From Spirochaetales bacterium Spiro_07 (GTDB lineage Bacteria; Spirochaetota; Spirochaetia; Treponematales; Treponemataceae): 35,249 nucleotides of DNA. A program made the translations under genes and the position numbers. Under the pieces are notes generated by a model. The model was not told the origin of the DNA, searched no databases, and saw nothing but the letters and a program-made list of their open reading frames with translations. The DNA is taken from assembly GCA_001603145.1 (NCBI GenBank), contig LVBI01000029.1, forward strand, positions 1-35,249. The letters run 5' to 3'. Below, piece after piece: positions 15,450-24,806 of the stretch (the first letter of the stretch is position 1; each line of letters opens with the position of its first letter).

Positions 15450-15502
15450 AAAAAGCCCCTGAGCCGTACACTTAGCAGTGCAAGCTTCAGGGGCTTTTTT
15501 TA
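15450..15502. terminator. Bidirectional intrinsic terminator
   Basis: The perfect 13-bp stem AAAAAGCCCCTGA / TCAGGGGCTTTTT has a T-run on each strand. It lies between the convergent PHP phosphatase and GH43 genes and can serve both. Confidence 0.93.
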
Positions 15503-15517
15503 GCAATTATATGCAAA

Positions 15518-16480
15518 TTACGGCGTTACAGTCTGAATTGAGCCGTCGTCGTTGAAGTGCAATGAGCAGAACTTGACGTCTCTGTGGTGGTTTACGCCCT
15601 TCGAGCGCTCGCAATCGTGATAGAACAAGTACCACTTGCCTTTGAATTCAACGCAGTAGTGGTGGTTTGTCCAGCCGATTACAGGCTTGAGCAAGATGCC
15701 GCCATAAGTATATGGGCCGTAAACGTTGTCGCTTGTTGCCCAGCAGATGTTGTGTGTATCGCCTGTTGAATATGTAAAGTAATATTTGCCGTTACGCTTG
15801 AACTGGCATGGTGCTTCAAAGTAGCGGCGGTCATGGTCGCCGCCTTCAATCGGTTTGCCGCTCTTGTCAAGAATTACAACTTCTCTCGGAGTTTCTGCAA
15901 ATTCTTTCATGTTCGGCTTTAATTTGGCAATGCGTCCGCCAAGAGCCGGAATTGAGCCGGCCGGTTCTTTATGAGCTTCGTTGTAAACGTTGTCGCGGTA
16001 TTTGTCGAGCTGGCCGCCCCAGATTCCGCCGAATGTGAGGTAGTAATTTCCGTCGTCATCAGCAAAACAGCATGGGTCAATGCTGTAGCTGCCTTTGATT
16101 GGCTCCGGCTCAACCTTGAATGGGCCTGAAGGGTTGTCGCTTACTGCAACGCCAATGCGGAAGAAACCCTGCTTGTCGCGTGCCGGAAAGTAAAAGTAGT
16201 ATTTTCCGTCTTTTTCGGCACAATCCGGTGCCCAGAGCTGCTCTTTTGCCCACGGCACATCTTTAAGATGAAAAATCATGCCGCAGTCTTTCGGCATTGT
16301 CTCTGTGTCCTGCATCTCGTAAACATGATAGTCTTCCATCATGTATTGGTCGCCGTTATCGTTAGATTCAAGCTCTACATCGCGGTCGTGCGACGGATAA
16401 ATGTATAATTTTCCGTTAAAAACGTGAACTGACGGGTCAGCTGAAAAAGTTTCTGGAATAAGAAGTTTTTTCTCTAGCAT
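15518..16480 (-). CDS. Intracellular GH43-family glycosidase
   Basis: A 320-residue protein. An AGGAG site 5 nt away picks ATG 16480 over a TTG one codon upstream. It has the five-bladed beta-propeller pattern of GH43: general base D15 in ADPSV, the pKa-tuning Asp135 in SIDPCCFADDDG and general acid E222 in YFEAPCQF. There is no signal peptide, so it acts inside the cell, probably on imported arabino- or xylo-oligosaccharides (family knowledge; exact specificity cannot be read from sequence). The gene stands alone and ends at a shared terminator opposite the PHP phosphatase. Confidence 0.9.
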   Translation of the reverse strand: MLEKKLLIPETFSADPSVHVFNGKLYIYPSHDRDVELESNDNGDQYMMEDYHVYEMQDTETMPKDCGMIFHLKDVPWAKEQLWAPDCAEKDGKYYFYFPARDKQGFFRIGVAVSDNPSGPFKVEPEPIKGSYSIDPCCFADDDGNYYLTFGGIWGGQLDKYRDNVYNEAHKEPAGSIPALGGRIAKLKPNMKEFAETPREVVILDKSGKPIEGGDHDRRYFEAPCQFKRNGKYYFTYSTGDTHNICWATSDNVYGPYTYGGILLKPVIGWTNHHYCVEFKGKWYLFYHDCERSKGVNHHRDVKFCSLHFNDDGSIQTVTP

Positions 16481-16620
16481 CAAAATCTCCTATGTCTTTT
16501 TATGATGAAAAGGCTTTCACTTGTAAGTTGATGTTATCATAAGGTTTTTGTTATTTGTATCGGTGATATATCTTACATTGCCGAATCAATCACTACTTTC
16601 AAGTCCTCTGGTCACGTCAT

Positions 16621-16649
16621 TTGAACAAGATTTAGCTTTGTGCTATATT
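16621..16649 (+). promoter_or_regulatory. Promoter of purU, predicted leaderless
   Basis: TTGAAC (16621-16626), exactly 17 bp, then TATATT (16644-16649). The purU ATG at 16656 sits at the expected transcription start and there is no normally spaced ribosome site, so the mRNA probably begins with AUG. Confidence 0.7.
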
Positions 16650-16655
16650 CTAGGA

Positions 16656-17507
16656 ATGAACTCAAATACTTATGTTTTAACAATTACTTGTGCAGACCAG
16701 AACAGCATTATTGCGGCTGTCAGCGGCTGCATTTCTGAAAACGGCGGAAACATCCTTAAGCTGGCGCAACATACGGCTGTGGACATCAATATGTTTTTCT
16801 GCCGCATCAAATTTGAAGCGACCGAAAATTTCGACTTGGAAGCATTCAAGAAAGCATTTTCAAAGCTTGAAGAAAAATATAACCTGACATGGCATGTTTT
16901 TGACATGGCCGTAAAGAAGCGCGTTGCAATCCTTGTTTCTAAGACAAGCCACTGCCTTTACGAGCTTATGCTCAAATATGCAGACGGCGAGCTTGACTGC
17001 GAAATTCCGGTAATCATCTCGAATCACCCGGATTTGGCTCATGTGGCAACTTCGTTCCACATTCCGTTTTATCAGGTTGACCCTGCAAAAGGCAAGGCTG
17101 AATACGAAGCTGACCTTGAAGCGATTCTTCAGCAGTACAAAATTGACTTTGTAGTGCTTGCGCGCTACATGCAGGTTATGAGCGGCGATTTCTGCAAACG
17201 CTGGCACAACCGCTGCATCAACATTCATCACGGATTCTTGCCGGCGTTCCGCGGCGCAAAACCATATCATCAGGCATGGAACAAGGGCGTAAAGATTATC
17301 GGCGCGACCGGCCACTTTGCGACGGAAGACCTCGACCAAGGCCCGATTATCTATCAGGACGTAATTCGCGTTAACGACACATGCTCAATCGATGAGTTTA
17401 TCCGCATGGGTAAAGACGTTGAGCGTCACGTGCTTTTTGAAGCCGTGCGCCGGTATCTTGCACATTCAATCTTCTTCTATGAAGGCCGCACTTTCGTAAT
17501 CGAATAA
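16656..17507 (+). CDS. purU: Formyltetrahydrofolate deformylase
   Basis: A 283-residue protein, the family's usual length, with start at ATG 16656. It has an N-terminal ACT domain (1-80, YVLTITCADQNSIIAAVSGC) and a C-terminal formyltransferase-fold domain (about 87-283). Its catalytic region is NIHHGFLPAF (189-198), with GATGH (216-220) and D227 in DLDQGP. It hydrolyses 10-formyl-THF to formate and THF, balancing one-carbon pools; the ACT domain senses methionine or glycine in E. coli. The open frame extends 36 codons upstream, but those codons contain the promoter and do not look like protein. The promoter puts the transcription start at or next to the ATG. Confidence 0.94.
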   Translation: MNSNTYVLTITCADQNSIIAAVSGCISENGGNILKLAQHTAVDINMFFCRIKFEATENFDLEAFKKAFSKLEEKYNLTWHVFDMAVKKRVAILVSKTSHCLYELMLKYADGELDCEIPVIISNHPDLAHVATSFHIPFYQVDPAKGKAEYEADLEAILQQYKIDFVVLARYMQVMSGDFCKRWHNRCINIHHGFLPAFRGAKPYHQAWNKGVKIIGATGHFATEDLDQGPIIYQDVIRVNDTCSIDEFIRMGKDVERHVLFEAVRRYLAHSIFFYEGRTFVIE

Positions 17508-17540
17508 AACTGACATAGATGAATGCCAGAAAGCATTAAA

Positions 17541-17606
17541 TGTCATTGCCCGGCGTGACCGGGCAATCTTGCTCAAAAGATTGTCGTGTCAAGCCCGACA
17601 ATGACG
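17541..17606. repeat. Dispersed TGTCAT/ATCT palindromes (copies 4 and 5, inverted pair)
   Basis: 17541-17569 reads TGTCATTGCCCGG, loop, CCGGGCAATCT. 17578-17606 is a second copy in the opposite orientation with a different stem (AGATTGTCG / CGACAATGAC). They form a head-to-head pair after purU. The rest of 17508-17661 has no gene. Confidence 0.88.
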
Positions 17607-17661
17607 AATTATTGCAAATAATGCAAAACTGCAAGATTGCATTCTGCATTAAGGGGGAAAA

Positions 17662-19875
17662 ATGCCGGTTGTTTTTGAAAAATGCGCAGAGGACGGAACT
17701 TCGTTCTTTTTGCTCAACACGCCGAATTCAAGCTATATCATTACTGTATTGAAAAACGGAATCGTCTCTCATTCGGGGTGGGGGCGGCGCATTGAAAAAT
17801 GGAGCGGCAACGCTGCAATTTGGAAGACAGACCGCGGCGTGAATTTGCCGCCGGACTTAGACCCGCGCAACTTGTCGCTCGACACATTGCCGCAGGAATA
17901 TGGCGCGCCCGGCAAAAGCGATTTTCGCCCAAGCTCAATTGATGTTGCTTTCAAAGACGGTTCACGCGCATTAGACTTGCGCTATTTTTCGCACAATTTA
18001 ATAGAAGGAAAGCCGCAAATAAAAGGCTTGCCTGCAACTTATGCGCTTGAAAGCGGTGAAGTGCAGACGCTCGCGCTGACGCTTAAAGACACAGTCTTTG
18101 ATGTTTATGTTACGCTTTTTTATGCAGTCTGGGCCGAGCGCGACGTAATCTGCCGCTGGGCAGAAGTTGAAAATAAGACACAAGACAAGATAAAGCTTGA
18201 AAAGGTGATGAGCGCGTGCATCGATTTCGGTTGTTCCGATTTCAGAATGTTCCAGCTTTCAGGTTCGTGGGGCAGGGAACGCAAAGCTTATATAAGGGAG
18301 CTTGTGCCCGGCACGCAGAGCATAGAAAGCAGGCGCGGTTCTTCGAGCCACCATCAGAATCCGTTTGTTGCGCTGCTTGCTAAAGATGCGTCTGAAGATT
18401 CTGGCGAAGTTTTCGGCTTTAATTTTGTTTACAGCGGCAACTTTGAGGCGAGGGTAGACGTAGACTTTGTTGAAGCGGCGCGCTTTTCTATGGGAATAAA
18501 CTCATATAATTTCGGTTGGAACCTTGAAGCCGGTGCATCGTTTGCCGCGCCAGAAGTTGTAATGGTCTATTCAAAAGACGGTCTCGGCCAGATGAGCCGC
18601 ACTTTTCACGATTTATACCGCGAAAGACTTTGCCGCGGCGAGTGGCAGCTTAAGCCGCGCCCTATAGTCATCAACAACTGGGAAGCTACATATTTCGATT
18701 TTGACGAGAAAAAGCTTTGCGCCCTTGCTGACGCGGCCAAAGAAGCCGGTGTTGAAATGTTCGTGCTTGACGACGGCTGGTTCGGCAACAGGTTTGACGA
18801 CAGGCGTGCGCTTGGCGATTGGGTTGTGAACACGCAGAAGCTTAAAGGCGGGCTGCCATACATCGTTTCAGAGATGAAAAAGCGCGGCCTCGGCTTTGGG
18901 CTTTGGGTTGAGCCGGAAATGGTTTCGCCCGAAAGCGAGCTTTTCAAGGCGCACCCTGACTGGTGCATTCACATTCCGGGGCGCGAGATGTATCTTGCGC
19001 GGACACAGCTTATGCTCGACTTGAGCCGCCAAGATGTTGTTGATTATCTTTTTGAAACGTTGTCAGACATTTTTGCTTCGGCTGAAATTTCGTATATCAA
19101 GTGGGATTTTAACCGCTACATGACAGATGTTTTTTCCGAAAAGCTTGACGCGGAGCATCAGCAGGAAATGCCGCACCGTTATGTCCTCGGCCTTTACAGC
19201 CTGCTTGAGCGGCTGACGGCAAAGTTTCCGCACATTCTGTTTGAGTCTTGCGCTTCTGGCGGCGGCAGATTTGACCCGGGCATTTTGTACTATATGCCGC
19301 AGATTTGGACTAGCGATAACACCGACGCGCTTTCGCGCATCACGATTCAAGCCGGAACTGCTGTAGTTTATCCGCCGTCTGCAATGTCTTGCCATGTTTC
19401 AGCAGTGCCGAACCATCAGACAGGGCGAATTACGCCGCTTGCGCAGCGCGCTTTTACAGCAATGGCCGGCACTTACGGCTACGAGCTTGACATGACGAAG
19501 CTTGCAAAAGATGAAATCGCGCAAATTGCAGAATATTCCGCTTTATATAAGAAGATAAGAAGCGTTGTTCAGTTCGGCGACTGCTACCGGCTTGTTTCTC
19601 CATGGGAAAAATCTGGTAGGATTGAAAAATATGCTGCGTGGATGAATGTCTCTAAAGACAAATCCCATGCGGTTGTTACAGTCTCTTGGATTTATGCAGA
19701 AGCGTATGCGCCGAAAATTGTACTGAAGCTCAAAGGGCTTGACGAAAACGCTGACTATAAAGACTTAAAGAGCGGCAACGTCTATAGCGCGAAAGAGCTT
19801 ATGTACTTCGGGCTGATTCTAGCGAACATGTGGGGCGGCAACGCATCTGAGCAGATACTTCTTGTGCGCGTGTAA
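17662..19875 (+). CDS. aga: GH36 alpha-galactosidase
   Basis: A 737-residue protein, full length for GH36. It has an N-terminal beta-supersandwich, then the catalytic barrel with WVEPEMVSPES, the nucleophile D482 in KWDFNR, the SCASGGGRFDPG block and the acid/base D552 in WTSDNTDA, and a C-terminal beta domain. It removes terminal alpha-1,6 galactose from raffinose-family sugars or galactomannan fragments (family knowledge). There is no signal peptide, so it works in the cytosol after uptake. An AGGGGG site just upstream supports the ATG. Codon use is like the surrounding backbone genes. No transporter is adjacent. Confidence 0.95.
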   Translation: MPVVFEKCAEDGTSFFLLNTPNSSYIITVLKNGIVSHSGWGRRIEKWSGNAAIWKTDRGVNLPPDLDPRNLSLDTLPQEYGAPGKSDFRPSSIDVAFKDGSRALDLRYFSHNLIEGKPQIKGLPATYALESGEVQTLALTLKDTVFDVYVTLFYAVWAERDVICRWAEVENKTQDKIKLEKVMSACIDFGCSDFRMFQLSGSWGRERKAYIRELVPGTQSIESRRGSSSHHQNPFVALLAKDASEDSGEVFGFNFVYSGNFEARVDVDFVEAARFSMGINSYNFGWNLEAGASFAAPEVVMVYSKDGLGQMSRTFHDLYRERLCRGEWQLKPRPIVINNWEATYFDFDEKKLCALADAAKEAGVEMFVLDDGWFGNRFDDRRALGDWVVNTQKLKGGLPYIVSEMKKRGLGFGLWVEPEMVSPESELFKAHPDWCIHIPGREMYLARTQLMLDLSRQDVVDYLFETLSDIFASAEISYIKWDFNRYMTDVFSEKLDAEHQQEMPHRYVLGLYSLLERLTAKFPHILFESCASGGGRFDPGILYYMPQIWTSDNTDALSRITIQAGTAVVYPPSAMSCHVSAVPNHQTGRITPLAQRAFTAMAGTYGYELDMTKLAKDEIAQIAEYSALYKKIRSVVQFGDCYRLVSPWEKSGRIEKYAAWMNVSKDKSHAVVTVSWIYAEAYAPKIVLKLKGLDENADYKDLKSGNVYSAKELMYFGLILANMWGGNASEQILLVRV

Positions 19876-19907
19876 TTTGACATTATGCAAAGTTTGTGGT
19901 GGTGCGG

Positions 19908-20357
19908 TCAGTTCATCAGCTGAAAACATTCAAATACGACCGGCATTGATGGGCTGAATTCATAGCCCATGATGCTGCTGTCGTAGTCGAAGAAATCTGC
20001 ATATCTTGCGCGCCAGCCTTCAAGAGAGTCGTCTTCGCCTTCTTTTTGCGCCATCTCCCATGTAACGGCTTCAAATGGCAACACGTTTACGTCTGTAATT
20101 TGAATCACGCCTTTCGGCTCGCCGTTCCAATCAGTTAAAACGAAATATGAACCTGATTTCGGCAGCTTTTCGTTGTCAAGCTCAAAGGCTTCCAGCGCAG
20201 AAGTTGAGGCGCGCTTCTTGCCGCAAAGAATAAGCGCAAGTTCTTCCACAGAAGCGGGGTCTGTGCTTTCAAACGAAAGCTCGCCTGCATAGAATGTGTC
20301 TTTTTTCATGTTGTGGCTTTCAAGAAAGTCAAACCAATATTTTTCAGCTTTGTCCAT
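19908..20357 (-). CDS. ASCH-domain protein
   Basis: A 149-residue protein with the ASCH fold pattern: GKKRASTSALEAF (about 46-58), SYFVLTDWNGEPKGVIQITD and EVTW-like VTWEMAQKEGEDDSLEGWRA. ASCH domains are related to PUA domains and are thought to bind RNA; some relatives hydrolyse N4-acetylcytidine. The ribosome site is weak (GAG). It is followed on the other strand by the alpha-galactosidase end and lies 30 bp after the DUF456 gene, possibly in one transcript. Confidence 0.88.
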   Translation of the reverse strand: MDKAEKYWFDFLESHNMKKDTFYAGELSFESTDPASVEELALILCGKKRASTSALEAFELDNEKLPKSGSYFVLTDWNGEPKGVIQITDVNVLPFEAVTWEMAQKEGEDDSLEGWRARYADFFDYDSSIMGYEFSPSMPVVFECFQLMN

Positions 20358-20387
20358 TTGTTGCTCTATTAGGTGAATTTTGCAGAA

Positions 20388-20870
20388 TTATTTGAAAGAC
20401 AGCACGAAAACTGCGATGAACGCCGCAACGGTGATCATCTTTACGCCGGTGCCGCATAAAAAGCCCAAAAATGCGCCCCATGCAGCTTTTAAGGCTCTGT
20501 CTGTGTTGCGACTGTCGTGAATCAGCTCGCCGATGAATGCGCCGGCAAAAGGCCCTGCAATTATGCCGATTGGTCCGATGAAAAGCCCGGCGATAAGGCC
20601 GAGTGTCGCGCCGATTGTGCCGGCCTTGCTGCCGCCAGACTTTTTGGTTGCAAGCACCGGAAAAATGTTGTCAAGCACCGAAACAAACACGGCCGCCACG
20701 GCGCAGATTATCAGCACCGGCAGCGAGATGTTGCAAAGGTTAGAGAAAAAAGCCAGAAGAAGCCCCGCCCATGCAAGCGGTGCACCCGGAATAACCGGCA
20801 CAAACGTGCCCAAAAAACCGATAAGCAGCAGAAGCCCAGCTCCCACCGCAAGCAGAATGTCTATAATCAT
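20388..20870 (-). CDS. DUF456 membrane protein
   Basis: A 160-residue protein with about four hydrophobic helices. The family signature is in the middle: AGTIGATLGLIAGLFIGPIG, then IAGPFAGAFIGEL. A first helix begins almost at the start (DILLAVGAGLLLLIGFLGTF). The function of DUF456 is unknown. TAGAAT at 20877-20882 lies exactly 6 nt before the ATG and there is no Shine-Dalgarno, which suggests a leaderless mRNA. Confidence 0.88.
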   Translation of the reverse strand: MIIDILLAVGAGLLLLIGFLGTFVPVIPGAPLAWAGLLLAFFSNLCNISLPVLIICAVAAVFVSVLDNIFPVLATKKSGGSKAGTIGATLGLIAGLFIGPIGIIAGPFAGAFIGELIHDSRNTDRALKAAWGAFLGFLCGTGVKMITVAAFIAVFVLSFK

Positions 20871-21239
20871 GCGCCTATTCTATCATGAATCCGCGTTTCG
20901 CAAAAGCCAAAAACTGCAATTTTTGTTTAATCTACAAGAGCAGAGTTTAATCAATAATATTTGTACAAACGGGGTTATTAGGGGGCTATTTTCGCAACAG
21001 CTTGTTCTAAGGGAAAAGCATGTTCAGCGAAAAGCGCCGCTTTTGCGAAGCAAGATCGGCAATTTATGTAAACGACTGCTATTCGTAGATAATTCGGGAT
21101 TATTAGGGGAGAAAAGAACACGCTTGCGAGCAGAGGTTCTTGTCTTCACTAATAAGGTTCCGGCACTTCTTAAAGTGTCAAAACCTTATTTAATTGTATA
21201 GTAAAACACTTCAAATTTTATCGCTTTTCTCTGAAATTA
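20871..21239. other. Gene-free region with a repeated GGG(T/A)TTATTAGGGG word
   Basis: I see no gene here on either strand. The word GGGTTATTAGGGG (near 20972-20985) recurs as GGGATTATTAGGGG (near 21096-21109), 124 bp apart, each in a degenerate surrounding. It may be worn copies of a dispersed element or part of a long upstream region. Confidence 0.4.
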
Positions 21240-21288
21240 CTATATAAATAGCTTGTGTTATTCCGTTTGCGGTACTATATTTATATAG
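21240..21288 (+). promoter_or_regulatory. Promoter with flanking inverted repeat before the symporter
   Basis: TTGTGT (21253-21258), a 17-bp spacer, then TATATT (21276-21281). An 11-bp inverted repeat, CTATATAAATA (21240-21250) and TATTTATATAG (21278-21288), brackets it, with the right arm over the -10. This is a plausible operator for repression. A GGAG ribosome site follows before ATG 21346. Confidence 0.6.
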
Positions 21289-21345
21289 AGATGTAAAAAA
21301 GCAGGCTTCTGGTTTGAAAAGTCTGCACATGTTAAAGGAGTTCTT

Positions 21346-22815
21346 ATGGCAAGTCTTGTTTTGCTGCTTGTATTTCTTGCAGTTATGATTTGTGTCGGTA
21401 TCTGGGGAATGAGGAAAACAACAACCCTCAATGATTTCTTTTTGGGCGGCCGTTCAGTCGGCCCGTGGATGAGTGCCTTTGCTTATGGCACAACTTATTT
21501 TTCGGCTTCTGTATTCATCGGTTTTGCCGGAAAACAGGGCTGGGGATTCGGCCCGAGCGCATTGCTCATCGGTATCGGCAACGCGATTGTGGGCGCTTTT
21601 GCGGCGTGGTTCATTCTTGGCCGCCGTACACGGCACATGACGCAGAACCTCAATACAATGACAATGCCGGAATTTCTTGAAGCGCGTTTTGACAGCGACC
21701 ATATCAAAATGATTGCGGCCGTTATCATTTTTATTTTCCTTTTGCCTTATTCAGCCGGTATCTTCAAAGGGCTTGGCCATCTTTTTGAATCAACATTCCA
21801 CATCAGCTTTGACTTTGCGTTGATTATTCTTGTAGTTATAACAGGCATTTATCTTGTTCTCGGCGGATATTTTGCCGTAACAGTAACGTCTTTCATTCAG
21901 GGAATTATCATGCTTGTCGGCGCGGCGCTTATGCTTACTGTGCTTATCGTAAAGGCTGGCGGTCTTACACAGGCAATTCAGACTGTAAACACAAATTATC
22001 AGGCTCATGTGCCTGTTGCACAGCAGCCGAGCTGGCTTACAGTTGCATCGCTCATTTTTATGACAAGCGTCGGTTCTTGGGGCTTGCCGCAGATGGTGCA
22101 GAAATTCTACGCAATCAAGAACGAGCAGGTTATCCCGAAAGCGGCAATTATCACCACTATTTTCTCGCTTGTAATCGGTATTACGGCTTATGGTTCTGGC
22201 GTGCTTGCACACGTTTTCATGAACAACGACACTGTTCCGCGCCTTGCAAGCGGCGGCATCAACTTTGACCAGATTATGCCGAACCTCTTGTCTTCTCAGC
22301 TGCCTGAAGCATTGCTTGCAATCATCATGCTTTTGATTCTGTCAGCTTCAATGTCTTCTCTTGCAAGCCTTGTTCTTGTCAGCGCAAGTTCAATTACCGT
22401 AGACTTGTACAAAGGCTATCTGCACAAAGACATTACAGAAAAAGGTTCTGTAATCATGATGCGCTCTTTAAGCGTTGTGTTCATTCTTGCAACTTATCTT
22501 ATTTCAAAGCTTCAGCTCGGCTTTATCGTAACTTTGCAGTCGCTTTCTTGGGGCGTTTTGTCTGGTGCGTTCCTTGCACCATATCTTCTCGGCATTTACT
22601 CAAAGAAAATCACAAAGGCTGCCGCCTATGCAGGCATTTACACAGGTGCAGGCACTGCAATCATTCTTACAATGACATTAGGTGCGGCGAATTCTGCTTT
22701 GGCGGCATCAATTGCGATTATCGTGCCGTTCTTTGTTGTGCCTCTGGTAAGCGCGTTTACGCCGAAAGTAGACAATGCAATTCTTGAAAAAGCTTTCGCA
22801 GACAATTCAAAATAG
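21346..22815 (+). CDS. Sodium:solute symporter (SSS family)
   Basis: A 489-residue protein with roughly 13 predicted membrane helices. The typical SSS start is present (FFLGGRSVGPWMSAFAYGTT, YFSASVFIGFAGKQGWGFGP), along with the MTMPEFLEARF loop and the SASMSSLASLVLVSASSITV segment around the sodium site. AAAGGAG, 6 nt upstream, is a strong ribosome site. The substrate is not readable from sequence. Because aryl-pyruvate oxidoreductase and aryl-acetate ligase genes lie downstream, an organic or aromatic acid is a guess; proline or pantothenate-type substrates are equally possible by family. A 300-bp gap with a repeat separates it from iorA, so it may be its own unit. Confidence 0.9.
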   Translation: MASLVLLLVFLAVMICVGIWGMRKTTTLNDFFLGGRSVGPWMSAFAYGTTYFSASVFIGFAGKQGWGFGPSALLIGIGNAIVGAFAAWFILGRRTRHMTQNLNTMTMPEFLEARFDSDHIKMIAAVIIFIFLLPYSAGIFKGLGHLFESTFHISFDFALIILVVITGIYLVLGGYFAVTVTSFIQGIIMLVGAALMLTVLIVKAGGLTQAIQTVNTNYQAHVPVAQQPSWLTVASLIFMTSVGSWGLPQMVQKFYAIKNEQVIPKAAIITTIFSLVIGITAYGSGVLAHVFMNNDTVPRLASGGINFDQIMPNLLSSQLPEALLAIIMLLILSASMSSLASLVLVSASSITVDLYKGYLHKDITEKGSVIMMRSLSVVFILATYLISKLQLGFIVTLQSLSWGVLSGAFLAPYLLGIYSKKITKAAAYAGIYTGAGTAIILTMTLGAANSALAASIAIIVPFFVVPLVSAFTPKVDNAILEKAFADNSK

Positions 22816-22877
22816 CATATAACAGCAGGGGCTTCTAAAAAGCTTGTTAGCTGAAATATCGGGTTTTGCAAAATTTG

Positions 22878-22906
22878 TGTCATTGCCGTGCTTGACACGG
22901 CAATCT
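22878..22906. repeat. Dispersed TGTCAT/ATCT palindrome (copy 6)
   Basis: TGTCATTGCCGTG, loop CTTGA, CACGGCAATCT. It lies in the 22816-23114 gap, which otherwise holds only a small CTTGC...GCAAG hairpin near 23071-23092 and no gene. Confidence 0.85.
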
Positions 22907-23114
22907 TACATTAGCTTTATAAGATTCCGGTTATTTTTAGCAACCATAAGCAATTCTTTTTAGACTGCCCCTTGGTTATATGGACACTTTGAGCGGTATT
23001 TTGTAAAATCAATTGAAAGAACGAACGTTTTTCATGCTTTAGTTTGCGTTGCAGACTTGTGCCTTGCTGTTAGTACGGCAAGCCGATGCTTTATTTCAAT
23101 ATTATGGAAGAAAA

Positions 23115-24806
23115 ATGAAAGATATGGTTTTATTGGGCGATGAAGCTTTTGCTCTTGGAACGCTTCACGCCGGTCTGTCTGCCGGTTTTGGCTATCCCGG
23201 TACTCCGTCTACAGAAATCATGGAGTATTTAATCGATAATTACGAACGCAACCGCGCGAATGATGCGAACACGCCTGTCGCACAATGGTGTTCAAACGAA
23301 AAAACAGCTTTAGAAGCTGCCCTCGGTGTTTCTTTTGCAGGACGCCGTGCTGTTGTTACAATGAAGCACGTCGGCTTGAATGTTGCGGCTGACCCGTTTA
23401 TGAACGCGGCTCTTTGCGGCATTAAAGGCGGCTTGATTATCGCCGTTGCTGATGACCCAAGCATGCACTCAAGCCAGGGCGAGCAGGATAGCCGCTTCTA
23501 CGCCGACTTTGCGATGGTTCCGTGCTTTGAGCCGACAACTCAGCAGGAAGCTTATGAAATGGCGTTTGAAGCTTTTGACGTTTCAGAAAAATACCATGTT
23601 CCTGTAATTATGCGCTTTGTAACGCGCCTTTCGCACAGCCGCGCCGTCATTCATGCTGATGAATCAAAAATCAGACCGCAGAACAAGCTTGAAAAAGCCG
23701 ACCGTAAGGAATGGATGCTTCTGCCGGCGCTTGCCCGCAAAAACTACGAGCGCATGATTGCAAAGCAGGACGAGCTTGTGGCTTACACAACAGCTTCAAA
23801 GCGCAACCCGCTCGTGCTTAACCCTAAGCGCAAAGACCTTGCAATCGTTACAGGCGGTCTTGGACGTAACTATTTCCTTGAAAATCTTGAAGACTATAAA
23901 GCTTTTTGCGAGAAGAAATTCCCTGGACTCGGCATTCCTTCTACGCTTCATATCGGAACGCTTCCGCTTCCGCTTGATTCGCTTAAAAAGCTTGCAGATA
24001 CAGCGGAGACAATTCTTGTAATCGAAGAAGGCCAGCCTTTCCTTGAAAAGCAGCTCCGCGGTGTTTTGCCGCAGAACACAAAGGTTGTCGGCAAATTCAC
24101 CGGGCTTTTGCCACGCGCCGGCGAGCTTAACCCAGATTTGGTGCGCAAGGCATTGGGGCTTGAGCCGAATAAGACAGCTCTTTCAGAAACAGCCGGTATC
24201 GCTGATTTCTGTGCTAATTTGCCGGGCCGCCCGCCACAGTTGTGCAACGGCTGCCCTCACATGGATTCATATACTTCGCTCAACAATGCTGTTGCGGCTC
24301 TTGTTAAAAAAGCGGGCAAAGACAATGTTACGGTTAATGCCGACATCGGCTGCTATGCGCTAGGCGGTGCCGCACCTCTTAATGCGGCTGAATCAATCGT
24401 CTGCATGGGCGCATCAATCGGCATGGCACGCGGTGCAAGTCAGGCCGGTGTAAAATACACATTCGGCGTAATTGGCGATTCTACGTTCCTTCATTCAGGT
24501 ATTACAAACCTTGTTGACTGCGTTGCAACCAAAACGCCGGTAACGGTTGTGCTTCTTGACAACACAATCGTAGCAATGACAGGCTGCCAGCCTACAATGC
24601 TGCCGTCAAGCCAGTTTGAGCCGCTCATCAAAGGCCTCGGCGTAGAGCCTGAGCATATCCGCGTGCTTGCAACAAATCCTGCAAACCGCGAAGCAAACAC
24701 AAAAGTGCTTATCGAAGAAGCTGAATACCGTGGCGTTTCAGTTGTAATTATGGTGCGCGAATGTCTTGAAGCATTCAGAATCAGAAACAAGAAGGCAAAA
24801 AAATGA
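23115..24806 (+). CDS. iorA: Indolepyruvate:ferredoxin oxidoreductase alpha subunit, without the C-terminal ferredoxin domain
   Basis: A 563-residue protein; the start MKDMVLLGDEAFALG follows a GGAAG site. Domains in order: pyrimidine domain of the 2-oxoacid oxidoreductase fold (GYPGTPSTEIMEYL, then NEKTALEAALGVSFAGRRAV), transketolase C-terminal-like domain (about 245-370), CNGCPH motif, and TPP-binding domain with GDSTFLHSG (454-462) and LLDNTIVAMTGCQP. It oxidatively decarboxylates aryl-pyruvates to aryl-acetyl-CoA with IorB. Standard IorA proteins end with two 4Fe-4S ferredoxin clusters; this one stops at EAFRIRNKKAKK with no such cysteines. Electrons must then leave by another carrier (inference). 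The stop overlaps iorB by ATGA. Confidence 0.92.
   Translation: MKDMVLLGDEAFALGTLHAGLSAGFGYPGTPSTEIMEYLIDNYERNRANDANTPVAQWCSNEKTALEAALGVSFAGRRAVVTMKHVGLNVAADPFMNAALCGIKGGLIIAVADDPSMHSSQGEQDSRFYADFAMVPCFEPTTQQEAYEMAFEAFDVSEKYHVPVIMRFVTRLSHSRAVIHADESKIRPQNKLEKADRKEWMLLPALARKNYERMIAKQDELVAYTTASKRNPLVLNPKRKDLAIVTGGLGRNYFLENLEDYKAFCEKKFPGLGIPSTLHIGTLPLPLDSLKKLADTAETILVIEEGQPFLEKQLRGVLPQNTKVVGKFTGLLPRAGELNPDLVRKALGLEPNKTALSETAGIADFCANLPGRPPQLCNGCPHMDSYTSLNNAVAALVKKAGKDNVTVNADIGCYALGGAAPLNAAESIVCMGASIGMARGASQAGVKYTFGVIGDSTFLHSGITNLVDCVATKTPVTVVLLDNTIVAMTGCQPTMLPSSQFEPLIKGLGVEPEHIRVLATNPANREANTKVLIEEAEYRGVSVVIMVRECLEAFRIRNKKAKK

Noticed and set aside
16548..16655. N-terminal extension of PurU
   Set aside because: It would contain the promoter, and its residues do not fit the ACT-domain family.
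17578..17606. Hairpin after purU as an intrinsic terminator
   Set aside because: There is no T-run, and the sequence belongs to the dispersed palindrome family.
20533..21201. Long plus-strand frame opposite the DUF456 gene
   Set aside because: It is a shadow of the DUF456 gene running into gene-free sequence, with no ribosome site or family resemblance.
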